Shown in pieces: positions 35,220 to 44,383 of a stretch of 62,169 nt of DNA (position 1 is its first letter; each line of letters starts with the position of its first letter). A program made the translations under genes and the position numbers. The notes beneath the pieces were generated by a model. The model ran no database searches and was not told the DNA's origin. It was given only the letters and a program-made list of their open reading frames with translations. This stretch comes from an uncultured Marvinbryantia sp. (GTDB lineage: Bacteria > Bacillota > Clostridia > Lachnospirales > Lachnospiraceae), in contig NZ_CAJKOX010000028.1 in NCBI RefSeq assembly GCF_905201705.1, forward strand, positions 1 through 62,169, given 5' to 3'.

Positions 35220-36247
35220 AAAAATTGATGAATACATTATATGTGACATCAGAAGATAGTTATCTGTCTTTGGATGGAGAGAATGTTGTTGTATTGGATA
35301 AGGAACGTGAGATAGGCAGGCTTCCATTGCATAATCTGGAAGGAATTGTCTCGTTCGGATATCGAGGGACAAGTCCTGCGCTGATGGGAGCCTGTGCAGA
35401 GCGAAATATTTCGCTGTGTTATCTGACGCCGCAGGGGAAGTTTCTGGCGAGAGTAAGCGGAAAAATAAAGGGTAATGTGATTCTGAGAGAACAGCAGTAC
35501 AGAAGCTTTCTGGATGAAAAGAAAAGCCTGGAGGTTGCGAAAAACTGTATTACAGGAAAAATTTATAATGCCAGATGGGTGCTGGAGCGGGCAACCAGAG
35601 ATCACAGTATGCAGGTGGATGTTGAAAAATTGAAAGCAGCATCGGAGAATTTAAAAAATTCGTTAAGTCTGGTGCGTGACTGTCAGTCGACTGAGCAATT
35701 ACGGGGATTTGAAGGAGAAGCGGCAAAAGTTTATTTCGGTGTGTTTGATGAATTGATTCTTCAGCAGAAAAAGGATTTCTCATTTCATGGCCGGAGCAGG
35801 CGCCCGCCTATGGATAATGTGAATGCATTGCTGTCATTCGTATATACGCTGCTGACAAATATGGTTACTTCTGCATTGGAAACAGTTGGATTAGACCCTT
35901 ATGTAGGGTGTTTGCATACGGAACGTCCGGGTAGAGTGTCACTGGCATTGGATCTGGTGGAAGAGTTGAGACCTGTCCTGGCAGACCGATTTGTTGTATC
36001 ATTGATAAATAAAAGGATGGTCACTGGAAAAGGTTTTAAGGCTAAAGAAAACGGCGCAGTTTTAATGGACGACGAAACAAGAAAAATATTGCTGACTGAA
36101 TGGCAAAATAAGAAAAAGGAAACTCTTATGCATCCCTTTTTGAATGAAAAAGTGGAATGGGGAATAGTTCCATATGTCCAGGCGATGCTGCTTGCCAGAT
36201 ATCTGAGAGGCGACTTGGATGGATACCCGCCGTTTTTCTGGAAGTGA
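35216..36247 (+). CDS. cas1: Cas1 integrase (type I-C)
   Basis: A 343-residue Cas1 with MNTLYVTSEDSYLSLDGENV at the N-terminus, the catalytic glutamate in RGFEGEAAKVYF, and the His/Asp region HTERPGRVSLALDLVEELRP. Spacer integrase working with Cas2. It overlaps cas4 by ATGA and is followed 11 bp later by cas2. Confidence 0.96.
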   Translation: MKKLMNTLYVTSEDSYLSLDGENVVVLDKEREIGRLPLHNLEGIVSFGYRGTSPALMGACAERNISLCYLTPQGKFLARVSGKIKGNVILREQQYRSFLDEKKSLEVAKNCITGKIYNARWVLERATRDHSMQVDVEKLKAASENLKNSLSLVRDCQSTEQLRGFEGEAAKVYFGVFDELILQQKKDFSFHGRSRRPPMDNVNALLSFVYTLLTNMVTSALETVGLDPYVGCLHTERPGRVSLALDLVEELRPVLADRFVVSLINKRMVTGKGFKAKENGAVLMDDETRKILLTEWQNKKKETLMHPFLNEKVEWGIVPYVQAMLLARYLRGDLDGYPPFFWK

Positions 36248-36258
36248 GGTGGGGATTT

Positions 36259-36549
36259 GTGCTGGTATTAATCACATATGACGTAAATACAGAAACGTCA
36301 GATGGAAAAGCACGACTGAGAAAAGTAGCGAAACAATGTGTGAATTATGGAAGGCGTGTGCAAAATTCAGTATTTGAATGCATTCTTGACAATGCGCAAT
36401 GTTTGATGCTGAAAGCAACTCTTGAGGACATTATTGACAAAGAAGTGGATAGCCTTAGATTTTACTATCTTGGAAATCAGTATAAGACAAAAATAGAGAG
36501 CATTGGCGTTGAGCGGGGAATAAAAGTGGATGAAACATTGATTCTATGA
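36259..36549 (+). CDS. cas2: Cas2 (type I-C)
   Basis: A 96-residue Cas2 with VLVLITYDVNTET at the start and VQNSVFECILDNAQ near the middle. I chose GTG 36259, which gives the normal length and has AGGTGGGG upstream; the longer frame from 36157 overlaps cas1 and is rejected. Last gene of the operon, followed by the leader. Confidence 0.93.
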   Translation: MLVLITYDVNTETSDGKARLRKVAKQCVNYGRRVQNSVFECILDNAQCLMLKATLEDIIDKEVDSLRFYYLGNQYKTKIESIGVERGIKVDETLIL

Positions 36550-36726
36550 CCTGCTTGTGCGAATGCGAAGCACACACAAGAATGCAGGGAGATTCGCACT
36601 TGTAAAATAGTATAAAAACTGTAGATTGGTATTGGAATACATCATGAATAAAATTTAATTTTAGAAAAATGGACAAATTCGCTAAAATTATATTAAAGAT
36701 ATAATTAAAAATTGTGCGAATTTGCT
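36550..36726 (+). promoter_or_regulatory. CRISPR leader
   Basis: 177 AT-rich bases between cas2 and the first repeat. The octamer GTGCGAAT occurs at 36557-36564 and 36714-36721 and inverted (ATTCGCAC) at 36592-36599; the last copy lies 5 bp before the first repeat. Position next to cas2 and the intact proximal repeats mark this as the leader end. Confidence 0.75.
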
Positions 36727-37550
36727 GTCGCTCCCCTCGCGGGAGCGTGGATTGAAATTGCGATATTTGTCACATTCCTGCTGAAATTCCTTGTCGCTCC
36801 CCTCGCGGGAGCGTGGATTGAAATATTAATAAAAAACGCATTAAATAAGCCCGCAGCAGGTCGCTCCCCTCGCGGGAGCGTGGATTGAAATTCCTGTTTC
36901 TGTTAGATATGGCATGTTCATGATCGTCGCTCCCCTCGCGGGAGCGTGGATTGAAATCGCTTGGAATCGATGAACGTCAGCTGGCCGGAAGGTCGCTCCC
37001 CTCGCGGGAGCGTGGATTGAAATTGCTCCCTCAGCTCCAGTTCTTTATCCGTCCTGCGTCGCTCCCCTCGCGGGAGCGTGGATTGAAATCAGTAACCCGC
37101 TCCACGCTGAATGTGTAATTCCCGTCGCTCCCCTCGCGGGAGCGTGGATTGAAATCGGCTGCTGCTTCCGCGCTCTGTCCCGCTGCCGTGTCGCTCCCCT
37201 CGCGGGAGCGTGGATTGAAATCTGAGATCGTAAAGGTCAGGTCGATCGTACCGTGTCGCTCCCCTCGCGGGAGCGTGGATTGAAATTACCGATAGACAGA
37301 ACATATACGGCACCGCTTGCCGTCGCTCCTCTCGCGGGAGCGTGGATTGAAATATATAAAGTAAAGTAATTAATGATTCATTTTCAGTCGCTCCCCTTGC
37401 GGGAGCGTGGATTGAAATCTTATCAGACTTTCCGGGGCCTCAATGTTATTTCCGTCGCTCCCCTCGCGGGAGCGTGGATTGAAATTGTAATACCGGTTTA
37501 GAGTACCCGGAGATTGTAGCCGCTCCCCTCGTGGGAGCATGGATTGAAAT
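36727..37550 (+). CRISPR. Type I-C CRISPR array, 13 repeats and 12 spacers
   Basis: 32-bp repeats of the form GTCGCTCCCC-TCGC-GGGAGCG ... GGATTGAAAT start at 36727, 36793, 36860, 36926, 36992, 37058, 37124, 37190, 37255, 37322, 37387, 37454 and 37519. Spacers are 33-35 bp. Repeats 10 (CTCCTCTC), 11 (CCCCTTGC) and 13 (GCCGC, CGTGGG, GCATGG) carry changes, all at the leader-distal end. The repeat folds into a CGCTCCC/GGGAGCG hairpin for Cas5c. A by-eye comparison of spacers with the window gave no clear self-match. Confidence 0.98.
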
Positions 37551-37617
37551 AAGTGAAATCGGCAGAAGCCCGGTATATATGCGGGCCCTGCCGATTTTCC
37601 TATATAGTGTACCAGAA
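37551..37617 (+). repeat. 67-bp direct repeat, left copy, flush with the CRISPR array
   Basis: Begins on the base after the last CRISPR repeat. It contains AAATCGGCAG ... CTGCCGATTTT, a terminator-like hairpin, and TATAGTGTACCAGAA. It recurs at 46820-46886 (same length, about nine differences). The two copies bracket a complete ABC transporter module. Confidence 0.85.
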
Positions 37618-37876
37618 ATCTGGAGCATTTATGAATTATAAACTTCCAAACTCAGGCGGCGTTGCTTTTGCTTCATTATAATAGATGTCGAAAAAATAAG
37701 CAGCAGAATGTGAAATCCTGATACTATTGACAGTGGTATGGGAGGATACAGACGGGTATTTTGTGCTAATTCTAATTAAAATTATTCTAAAGAAAAAAGA
37801 TTCCCGGCATTATAATAGTAATACGAAGCATCAGTAATTCAGAAAGGAAAACTTAAATAAGAACAGGAGGAACTCT
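37618..37876 (+). promoter_or_regulatory. Upstream region of the second sugar ABC operon
   Basis: AT-rich non-coding stretch. TATAAT at 37811-37816 is a likely -10, with no strong -35. AGGAGG lies directly before the next gene. With the preceding 67-bp repeat this accounts for the ~325-bp gap after the array. Confidence 0.5.
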
Positions 37877-39889
37877 ATGAAAAGGAAAAGAGCAGGCAGA
37901 ATTCTTTTTTGCGCTGCGCTTGCGGCGCTTGTGCCGTCGCTGACAGCCGGTGCAAAAAATGATGAAAACACATTCACTTTCTGGCTGGCGAACGGGGAAA
38001 AGGATGAATTCTACATGGATTATGCAGAAAATCCGATCATCCAGTATCTGATGGCGCAGGAGTGGGGAGAAGGGGATAATGCGGCGACGCTGACGCTGGA
38101 ATTTGACGCGGCGTCATCCACGAATCCGGCGGATTCCTTTACCACACTCATTTACGGAGGCGATTTCCAGGACGTTATGGACCTCAACTACTCGCAGAGC
38201 TCCGTCACACAGCTTTACGACGAAGGAATTGCGATGGATTTAACGGAACTCGCAGAGGAATACATGCCGAATTACATGGAGCTGATCCGGTCCGATCCGG
38301 CTCTTTACCGGGAAGCGGTGTCGATTGTGGACGGCGAGCAGAAAATACTGAAGATCCTGTGCATTAACGATATGGGGCAGGACCAGTATCAGGGATTGAT
38401 GTACCGCAGAGACTGGCTGGTGCGCTTTGGTGAAATGCCGGAATACGTATGGGCGGTCAATGCGGATGAGATTCTGCAAATGGAATGGGAAGAACGCCAG
38501 GGGGCTGCGCCGGAGATTACCAATTATTATGAGGCGCAGGAAGCTTATGGAACCGATGAAAGTGCCTGGACGGCAGGCGGCTGGCAGAAAAATCCTCTTT
38601 ACACAGCGGATTCCGAAGATACCTGGGAGGTAGGCGTCGGCGGTACGCGCGGAAACGGAATTACATGCAGCTACGGCGATGATTCCATGAACACCTACAC
38701 CGACAATCTTGTATTCCCCAGCGGCACACAGGACCCGGTATTCCTTTCCGACTGGGAATGGATGCTGCAGACCTATGAGGAAAAGGTTTGGAACAATCCG
38801 GATTACACGGATGACAGCGGAGCGATGCTGAGCAGCGATAATACCTACATGATGAGTCTTTACTACTGGGGAACCTCGACAAGAGGAGATTTCTCAAGCG
38901 CATTCGGCGGCGGCGCACCGACCATTTACTACGATGCGGACAGCGGAAAGATTGTATCGGGGCTGACCTCAGAGAGCACCAGACTTTATCTGCAGTATAT
39001 GAACGAATGGTATCAGAAGGGCTGGATCGACCGGGACTTCACGACCAGAACATCGGATATCTTCTATAAGATAGACGCGGCGGGACAGCTTTCAGGAGCG
39101 GTTCCGGTGTATCTGGGACATAAGACCTCGCAGCTTGGCAGCGTGCTGGACAACGGCTCGATCGCTCTGACAAAAGGTATCATGGTAGTAGGAGCTCCGC
39201 TTCCGATCAACGATGTGATTGGCGAGAATGAATACCGCTTTAAAGAGCCGGATACGATTTACATGATGGGCAGAGTGGCGGGAAGCAGCATGATTACGAC
39301 GGCGGCGGAGGATAAAAACCTTCCGGCCCTGCTGAGCCTCATCGACTACCTCTATACCGAAGAGGGCGGAGTGCTGGCAAGCTTCGGATTCAGCAAAGAG
39401 CAGTATGAGGAAACGCAGGATGCTTTCTATACGGAATACGGACTGACAGAGGGCGCATACGTGAAGGAGGAAAACGCCGAGACCGGAAAAACCTACCGGT
39501 GGGCGGATAATAATCCGGAGAGCCAGGACCTCAACGGCGCGGCAAGACTGAACCGCCTCTCACTGGGCTATCACTACATGGGTGCAATGGACCACGGTTA
39601 CTCAGCGGTAGAACAGCAGGCAATCGACAACTGGAACCGCTATCCGAACACCGGTGACATCCTGACAGATATCGCCGGAAAGATAGAAGCGGACGATACC
39701 TATAATACCGCTTATGCCAAGATGACAGAAGCGATGCAGAGCCGTCTGGCTTCTCCGATCAAGGCTCCGGATGAGACGACCTTCGGCTACGCCTGGGAGG
39801 ACTGGGTAAACGCAATTGGCGATGCGGGCGACATTCTGCAGGAATATGCGCAGGCGGCATACGATTTGTACAGCGCTGCTGCGGAGTAA
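37877..39889 (+). CDS. Large extracellular solute-binding protein (LplA-like)
   Basis: A 670-residue secreted binding protein. A signal peptide (KRKRAGRILFCAALAALVPSL, cleaved near AGA-KND) precedes a family-1-like fold of the large LplA/YtcQ type seen with LplB/YtcP permeases. Motifs include LMYRRDWLVRFGEMPE, FTTRTSDIFYKIDA and GVLASFGFSKEQYEE. There is no lipobox at the usual place; the cysteine at residue 13 is inside the hydrophobic core. Likely ligand is a complex oligosaccharide. The operon carries no ATPase gene. Confidence 0.85.
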   Translation: MKRKRAGRILFCAALAALVPSLTAGAKNDENTFTFWLANGEKDEFYMDYAENPIIQYLMAQEWGEGDNAATLTLEFDAASSTNPADSFTTLIYGGDFQDVMDLNYSQSSVTQLYDEGIAMDLTELAEEYMPNYMELIRSDPALYREAVSIVDGEQKILKILCINDMGQDQYQGLMYRRDWLVRFGEMPEYVWAVNADEILQMEWEERQGAAPEITNYYEAQEAYGTDESAWTAGGWQKNPLYTADSEDTWEVGVGGTRGNGITCSYGDDSMNTYTDNLVFPSGTQDPVFLSDWEWMLQTYEEKVWNNPDYTDDSGAMLSSDNTYMMSLYYWGTSTRGDFSSAFGGGAPTIYYDADSGKIVSGLTSESTRLYLQYMNEWYQKGWIDRDFTTRTSDIFYKIDAAGQLSGAVPVYLGHKTSQLGSVLDNGSIALTKGIMVVGAPLPINDVIGENEYRFKEPDTIYMMGRVAGSSMITTAAEDKNLPALLSLIDYLYTEEGGVLASFGFSKEQYEETQDAFYTEYGLTEGAYVKEENAETGKTYRWADNNPESQDLNGAARLNRLSLGYHYMGAMDHGYSAVEQQAIDNWNRYPNTGDILTDIAGKIEADDTYNTAYAKMTEAMQSRLASPIKAPDETTFGYAWEDWVNAIGDAGDILQEYAQAAYDLYSAAAE

Positions 39890-39954
39890 GAGAATTTTAG
39901 GAGACAATGCGGTTTTGAAATACTGGTGTATTTTTTGAAGGGAGGAAAAGATAT

Positions 39955-42900
39955 ATGAAAAGAAAATGGTTACTGAAAACGGTCCTTACCGCGGCGCTTA
40001 GCGCGGGCCTGGCGGCGACAGCCGTTACCGGAATGGCGGCGGAAGAGGCAGCGACCGAAGTGGCGACCGAAGTGGCAGCCGAAGCAGAAACAGAAGCGGC
40101 TGACGCGGCGGAAAGCGGGGAAGAGGATACGGAGCTTCCGACAGAGGGGTATTACGAAGGAAGATACTCCGGTGCATCGGGCGGAACCACGTTCGAGCAG
40201 GACTGCTTCATAAGCTTCCACGAAAAAGGAGAGATTATCGAAGACAAGCAGACCTTTTACTTCCAGGCGATGTCCGGCAGCGGCGAACAGTGGATTGCTG
40301 TAATCGACCCGCTTCTGGGTACCTATGAGGTTCTGGACGAGGAGATTACGATGAACACCGCGCCTTCTGCAGAGCTGCGCGGCGAAGGAAACTGGGAAGA
40401 GATGACGGCGGATAAGACGATCGTGTTCTATTCGCTGGACGGAGAGACAGAGTATTTCCGCAGCGGCTGGGATACCGAAGAAAACAAGATTCTGGGAATC
40501 CCGACGGAAAATGAAATCGGCGCAACCTCATGGTATACAAACTACTGCTTCCTGCATGTGGACGAAGATCCGCAGGAGCGGGGCGTAGAGCTTTATACCT
40601 TCTACTACAGGCTGGAGGATGGCAGAAATGCTTCCATCACCATCTATCATGACGGAACCTACCTGGACAACATGCTGACCGGTACGGGTGAAGTTACGGG
40701 TACCTGGGAGCTGGACGGCGATACCTACATACTGACGGCGGGCGAAGGCGCTACAGGCGGCACCCTGGTAATCGACAAGGACGATGCGACAAAAGCAGTG
40801 TTTACGCCGGAGGGCGGCAGTGCGATGGAGCTGGGACCGCGCGTGAGAAACGAAGTGTATGTATTCGCGGATGAGACCGGTGAAAATGTCGTGATTCTGT
40901 ATGACGATATGAGCTGCTCCATCGTACTCAGCGGCGCACAGTGCGAGGGCACCTGGGAGAAGAACGCGGATGGCACGCCAAGGTCTGTTACCATTGCGGA
41001 TATGAACGAGACTGCGTACATCACAGGCAGCGGCGAGAGCTTTGAAATAACACTGGACGGTGTGCTGATGTCCACGGACAACGAGGCTTCTGAAAGTGCT
41101 CTGGCGAAAGCGGATTCCGCAGGCGAGAATGAAGAGGGCACAGAGGATAACGGCACAGGCAGAAAGCCGAGCTCTGGTGTTGCGGTAGCGGCGAGCGGTT
41201 CTACCTCCTATGTATATTATGGAAAGATTGCGGGCTATTTTGAGGCAATTATCGAGCTTCTGCCCGGCGGAACAGCAACCTTCAAGTGCGATATGCACGG
41301 ACATCAGGAGAACGCATACTTTACGGGAAGCTGGTCCGGAAGGACACTTACGATTCAGGGATTGTCGGCGACAATTTCCGGAAGCGAAGGAAACTATTAC
41401 TTTGTATGGAATGACGCGACCTTCACCGGAAGCAGCGCGCCTCCTGCAGACGGAAGCAGCTCGGATAATGGCGATAAAAAGCCGGACAATGGATCTGACA
41501 AGAATCCGGACAACAATAATTCCAATAAGCCGGGCAGCGGCACAAACGGCAATCAGGGCAATCAGGGCGGCAGCTCCGATAACAATAACAATCAGAACAC
41601 AGCAGACGACGGAACATACGTGTTAAACGGCAGTGTAAAGGGATACGGTGTTGTAAACGGCTCTTATGCCCAGGTGGACCTGCCCTGCGAGCTGACACTG
41701 TACAGCGACAAGACATATATCCTGAAGCTTACCTACAGCACTATGGTAATCGAAGCACAGAGAGGTACCTATACCGGTATTGCAAACGGAGCAGTTCTGA
41801 CGATGACAAAGTCCGGCACGGATGTGATGAACAACATTATCTTCCCGGCAGGAACGAAGATGAAAATGAGCGTTACCTATGCTTCGGACGGAAAGACAGT
41901 AAAATCGATTTCCGTAGGAATCCCCAGCTCTCCGGCGCTGTATACACAGCCGGGAACAGTTACATACGAAAATAAGGGCGGCACAACGAAACCGGAAAAA
42001 CCGACAAAACCGGAAAAACCGGAAAAACCGGAAACCCCGGAAACCCCGCCGACAGAAACAGAGAAGGAGACAGAGAAACAGCCGGACAGCGAACCTGAGA
42101 CAGAATCAGAACCGCAGACAGAGACAGAACCGGTGACAGAAAAGCCGGCAGTAAGCTATGCGGGAACCTACACCGGAAAACACGGCGGCTATTTTGATGC
42201 AACACTTGTACTTTCTGAAGACGGAACAGCGCAGTATACAGTAAATATGCCGGAGAATTACGGCGGAACCCAGAACTTTACGGGAAGCTGGAGCGGCAAT
42301 ACGGTATCAATGATGGATGGTCAGCTTGTTCTGACGATTGCAGAAGCAGACGGTACGGTTACCGTAACGAATGTGGATATGGGCGTCAGCCTGACGAAAG
42401 AAGACAGCGGTTCGACAGATGAATCAGAAAAGCCGTCGGAGTCGGAACCGGTAACAGAACCGGAAACGGAGCCGGAGACAGAATCTGAAACAGAATCAGA
42501 GACAGAATCAGAAAAACAGACCGAATCGGAAAGCGAAGCGCCGGTAAGCTATGCAGGAACCTACACCGGAAAACATGGCGGCTATTTTGATGCAACGCTG
42601 GTGCTCTCTGAAAATGGAGCGGCGCAGTATACGGTAAATATGCCGGCGAATTACGGCGGAACCCAGAACTTTGCGGGAAGCTGGAGCGAAAATAAGGTAT
42701 CTCTGATGGATGGTCAGCTTACTCTGACGATTACAGAGGAAAACGGCACGGTTTGCATTAAGAATGCAGATATGGGCGTTGACCTTAAAAAAGGTACGGC
42801 GGGAGCAGCAACAACTGCTGTGACGAAGCAGGCGGCTGCGAAGAAAGCATCAAATGCTAAGAAAGCGGCGGATGCAAAGAAAGCAGAAACAGAAAAAGCC

Positions 42901-43296
42901 ACAGAAGCGAAAGCCACAGAAACCGTGACGGAAGCAGAGACAAAAGCAGAAGCAACAGAAGCTGTGACGGAAGCAGCAAAGGCTGAGGCAACGGAGGCTG
43001 TGACAGAAGCAGCAAAGGTTGAGACGGCAGTATCTGAGGCAGAACAGGCACAGACAACAGAGGCACCGGCAACAGAAGCTGAGACAAAAGCAGAAGTAAA
43101 GGCAACTGAGGCACCAGCAACAGAAGCGCCGGCAACAGAAGCTGAGACAAAAGCAGAAGTAAAGGCAACTGAGGCGCCGGCAACAGAAGCCGTGACAGAA
43201 GCGGCAAAAGCAGAGCCGGAAAAAGCGCCTGCCGAAAAAGAAACAGAAGAAACAAAGGAAACAAAGGAAACAAAGGAAACAAAGGAAACAAAGTAG
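39955..43296 (+). CDS. 1113-residue secreted modular repeat protein in an ABC operon
   Basis: Signal peptide (KRKWLLKTVLTAALSAGLAA). Then beta-rich modules: a ~300-residue N-terminal region (YYEGRYSGASGG), a module near 420-495 (YYGKIAGYFEAIIELLPGG), one near 545-670, and two near-identical ~80-residue copies from about 734 and 865 (SYAGTYTGKHGGYFDATLVL). They are joined by Asn/Gly-, Pro/Lys/Glu- and Thr/Glu-rich linkers. The last ~170 residues are Ala/Thr/Glu/Lys-rich, ending in TKE repeats, with no LPxTG or membrane anchor. It sits between the binding protein and the permeases, so it may capture or scaffold the same substrate. No family recognised. Confidence 0.75.
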   Translation: MKRKWLLKTVLTAALSAGLAATAVTGMAAEEAATEVATEVAAEAETEAADAAESGEEDTELPTEGYYEGRYSGASGGTTFEQDCFISFHEKGEIIEDKQTFYFQAMSGSGEQWIAVIDPLLGTYEVLDEEITMNTAPSAELRGEGNWEEMTADKTIVFYSLDGETEYFRSGWDTEENKILGIPTENEIGATSWYTNYCFLHVDEDPQERGVELYTFYYRLEDGRNASITIYHDGTYLDNMLTGTGEVTGTWELDGDTYILTAGEGATGGTLVIDKDDATKAVFTPEGGSAMELGPRVRNEVYVFADETGENVVILYDDMSCSIVLSGAQCEGTWEKNADGTPRSVTIADMNETAYITGSGESFEITLDGVLMSTDNEASESALAKADSAGENEEGTEDNGTGRKPSSGVAVAASGSTSYVYYGKIAGYFEAIIELLPGGTATFKCDMHGHQENAYFTGSWSGRTLTIQGLSATISGSEGNYYFVWNDATFTGSSAPPADGSSSDNGDKKPDNGSDKNPDNNNSNKPGSGTNGNQGNQGGSSDNNNNQNTADDGTYVLNGSVKGYGVVNGSYAQVDLPCELTLYSDKTYILKLTYSTMVIEAQRGTYTGIANGAVLTMTKSGTDVMNNIIFPAGTKMKMSVTYASDGKTVKSISVGIPSSPALYTQPGTVTYENKGGTTKPEKPTKPEKPEKPETPETPPTETEKETEKQPDSEPETESEPQTETEPVTEKPAVSYAGTYTGKHGGYFDATLVLSEDGTAQYTVNMPENYGGTQNFTGSWSGNTVSMMDGQLVLTIAEADGTVTVTNVDMGVSLTKEDSGSTDESEKPSESEPVTEPETEPETESETESETESEKQTESESEAPVSYAGTYTGKHGGYFDATLVLSENGAAQYTVNMPANYGGTQNFAGSWSENKVSLMDGQLTLTITEENGTVCIKNADMGVDLKKGTAGAATTAVTKQAAAKKASNAKKAADAKKAETEKATEAKATETVTEAETKAEATEAVTEAAKAEATEAVTEAAKVETAVSEAEQAQTTEAPATEAETKAEVKATEAPATEAPATEAETKAEVKATEAPATEAVTEAAKAEPEKAPAEKETEETKETKETKETKETK
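42154..42786 (+). repeat. Duplicated ~80-residue module within the 1113-residue protein
   Basis: The segments starting at 42154 and 42547 (393-bp period) encode almost the same module: GTYTGKHGGYFDATLVLSE, YTVNMP, NYGGTQNF and GSWS. A diverged third relative starts near 41215. The C-terminal coding part also has short TKE (9-bp) repeats at about 43246-43292. Confidence 0.85.
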
Positions 43297-43309
43297 TAAA
43301 CAGGTGAAA

Positions 43310-43377
43310 GAGGCTGTCCGCTATTTATGCAGCAGGTCCCCAAAGGGACCTGCAGACAGGCGGCAGTCTCTTTTGTC
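43310..43377 (+). terminator. Hairpin between the modular protein and permease genes
   Basis: GCAGGTCCC-CAAA-GGGACCTGC (43332-43353) inside a longer imperfect stem (GAGGCTGTCCGC ... GCGGCAGTCTC), followed by TTTTG. Possibly a partial terminator or mRNA stabiliser that lowers permease expression relative to the secreted proteins. Confidence 0.6.
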
Positions 43378-43398
43378 ATATAAAACAGGAGCTGGATT

Positions 43399-44364
43399 AT
43401 GAGTAAAGTGATTGCAAAAAAAGGAGCCCGGTCACCGGGAATCAACAAAAAGACATGGAAAGAGGACCTGAGGAAAAACTGGATCGTATACGTCATGTTC
43501 CTTCTGCCATTTACCTTCCTGTTCGTTTTTAACTATATGCCTATGGCATGGCTTGCGATGGCATTTGAGGACTTCAGCTTCCGGAAGGGAATTCTGGGAA
43601 GCGATTGGGTAGGATTTGCGAATTTTGCCCGTCTGTTTTCGCTGGACCAGTTCTGGCTGGCATTTCGGAACACCGTGTGCATGGCGCTGATTAATCTGGT
43701 ATTCGGCTTTTTCTTCCCGCTGGTGCTGGCGCTGCTGCTGTCAGAGGTGCGGGTGAAATGGTTCAGACGCGGCGTCCAGACGATTTCCTTCCTGCCGTAT
43801 TTTATTTCCACAGTCGTTGTGTGTATGATGTTTAAGCTGTTCCTGGATAAGGACGGCATCATCACGGAGCTGCTGGTATCGATTTTCCACATAACGCCGC
43901 AGAATCTTCTGACAAACGGAGATATCCCGGTGTTTTGGCTGATAAATGCCTTTATTGAAGTGTGGCAGAAAACGGGTTACAGCTCGATTATGTTTGTCGC
44001 GGTGCTTTCCAACATCGACAATTCTATTATGGAAGCGGCGGCAATTGACGGGGCAAACCGCTGGGACCGGCTGGTGAAAATCAAGCTGCCCGCTATTATG
44101 CCCTTTGTGCTGACCATGCTTACCCTGAACGTCGGACTGATTTTCATGCAGGGCTTTGATAAGATCCTTCTGCTGTATAATTCCGATATCTACAGCGTTG
44201 CCGACTGTATGCAGACCTTCACCTACCGGTATTCCTTTACCGGAGCGAAGCCGGACTACGCGCTGTCGACAGCAGCCGGTCTGTTCCAGTCTGTGATTGC
44301 CACGGTGCTGATGCTGATTTCGAATTATCTGCAGGCAGGACTGCAGAAGAAGAACGCCGCATAG
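43399..44364 (+). CDS. Sugar ABC transporter permease (LplB/UgpA type)
   Basis: A 321-residue permease whose N-terminus (KTWKEDLRKNWIVYVMFLLPFTF) and EAA loop (MEAAAIDGANRWDRLVKIKLP near 210-230) match LplB-type subunits. Six transmembrane segments predicted. AACAGGAGCTGG precedes the start. It pairs with the next gene and the LplA-like binding protein. Confidence 0.9.
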   Translation: MSKVIAKKGARSPGINKKTWKEDLRKNWIVYVMFLLPFTFLFVFNYMPMAWLAMAFEDFSFRKGILGSDWVGFANFARLFSLDQFWLAFRNTVCMALINLVFGFFFPLVLALLLSEVRVKWFRRGVQTISFLPYFISTVVVCMMFKLFLDKDGIITELLVSIFHITPQNLLTNGDIPVFWLINAFIEVWQKTGYSSIMFVAVLSNIDNSIMEAAAIDGANRWDRLVKIKLPAIMPFVLTMLTLNVGLIFMQGFDKILLLYNSDIYSVADCMQTFTYRYSFTGAKPDYALSTAAGLFQSVIATVLMLISNYLQAGLQKKNAA

Positions 44365-44383
44365 CAGAAGGGAGATTGAGAAG

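Noticed and set aside
36727..37550. Spacers that target genes in this window
   Set aside because: Visual comparison gave no convincing match. Sensitivity by eye is low, so this is not proof of absence.
37089..37628. Minus-strand frames across the CRISPR array (ISIHAPARGA repeats)
   Set aside because: They only translate the CRISPR repeats, a well-known annotation artefact.
42714..43496. Long minus-strand reading frame (260 codons) opposite the end of the modular protein
   Set aside because: It mirrors the Ala/Thr/Glu-rich repeat codons of the plus-strand gene, giving Ser/Val/Ala repeats with no ribosome site or domain.
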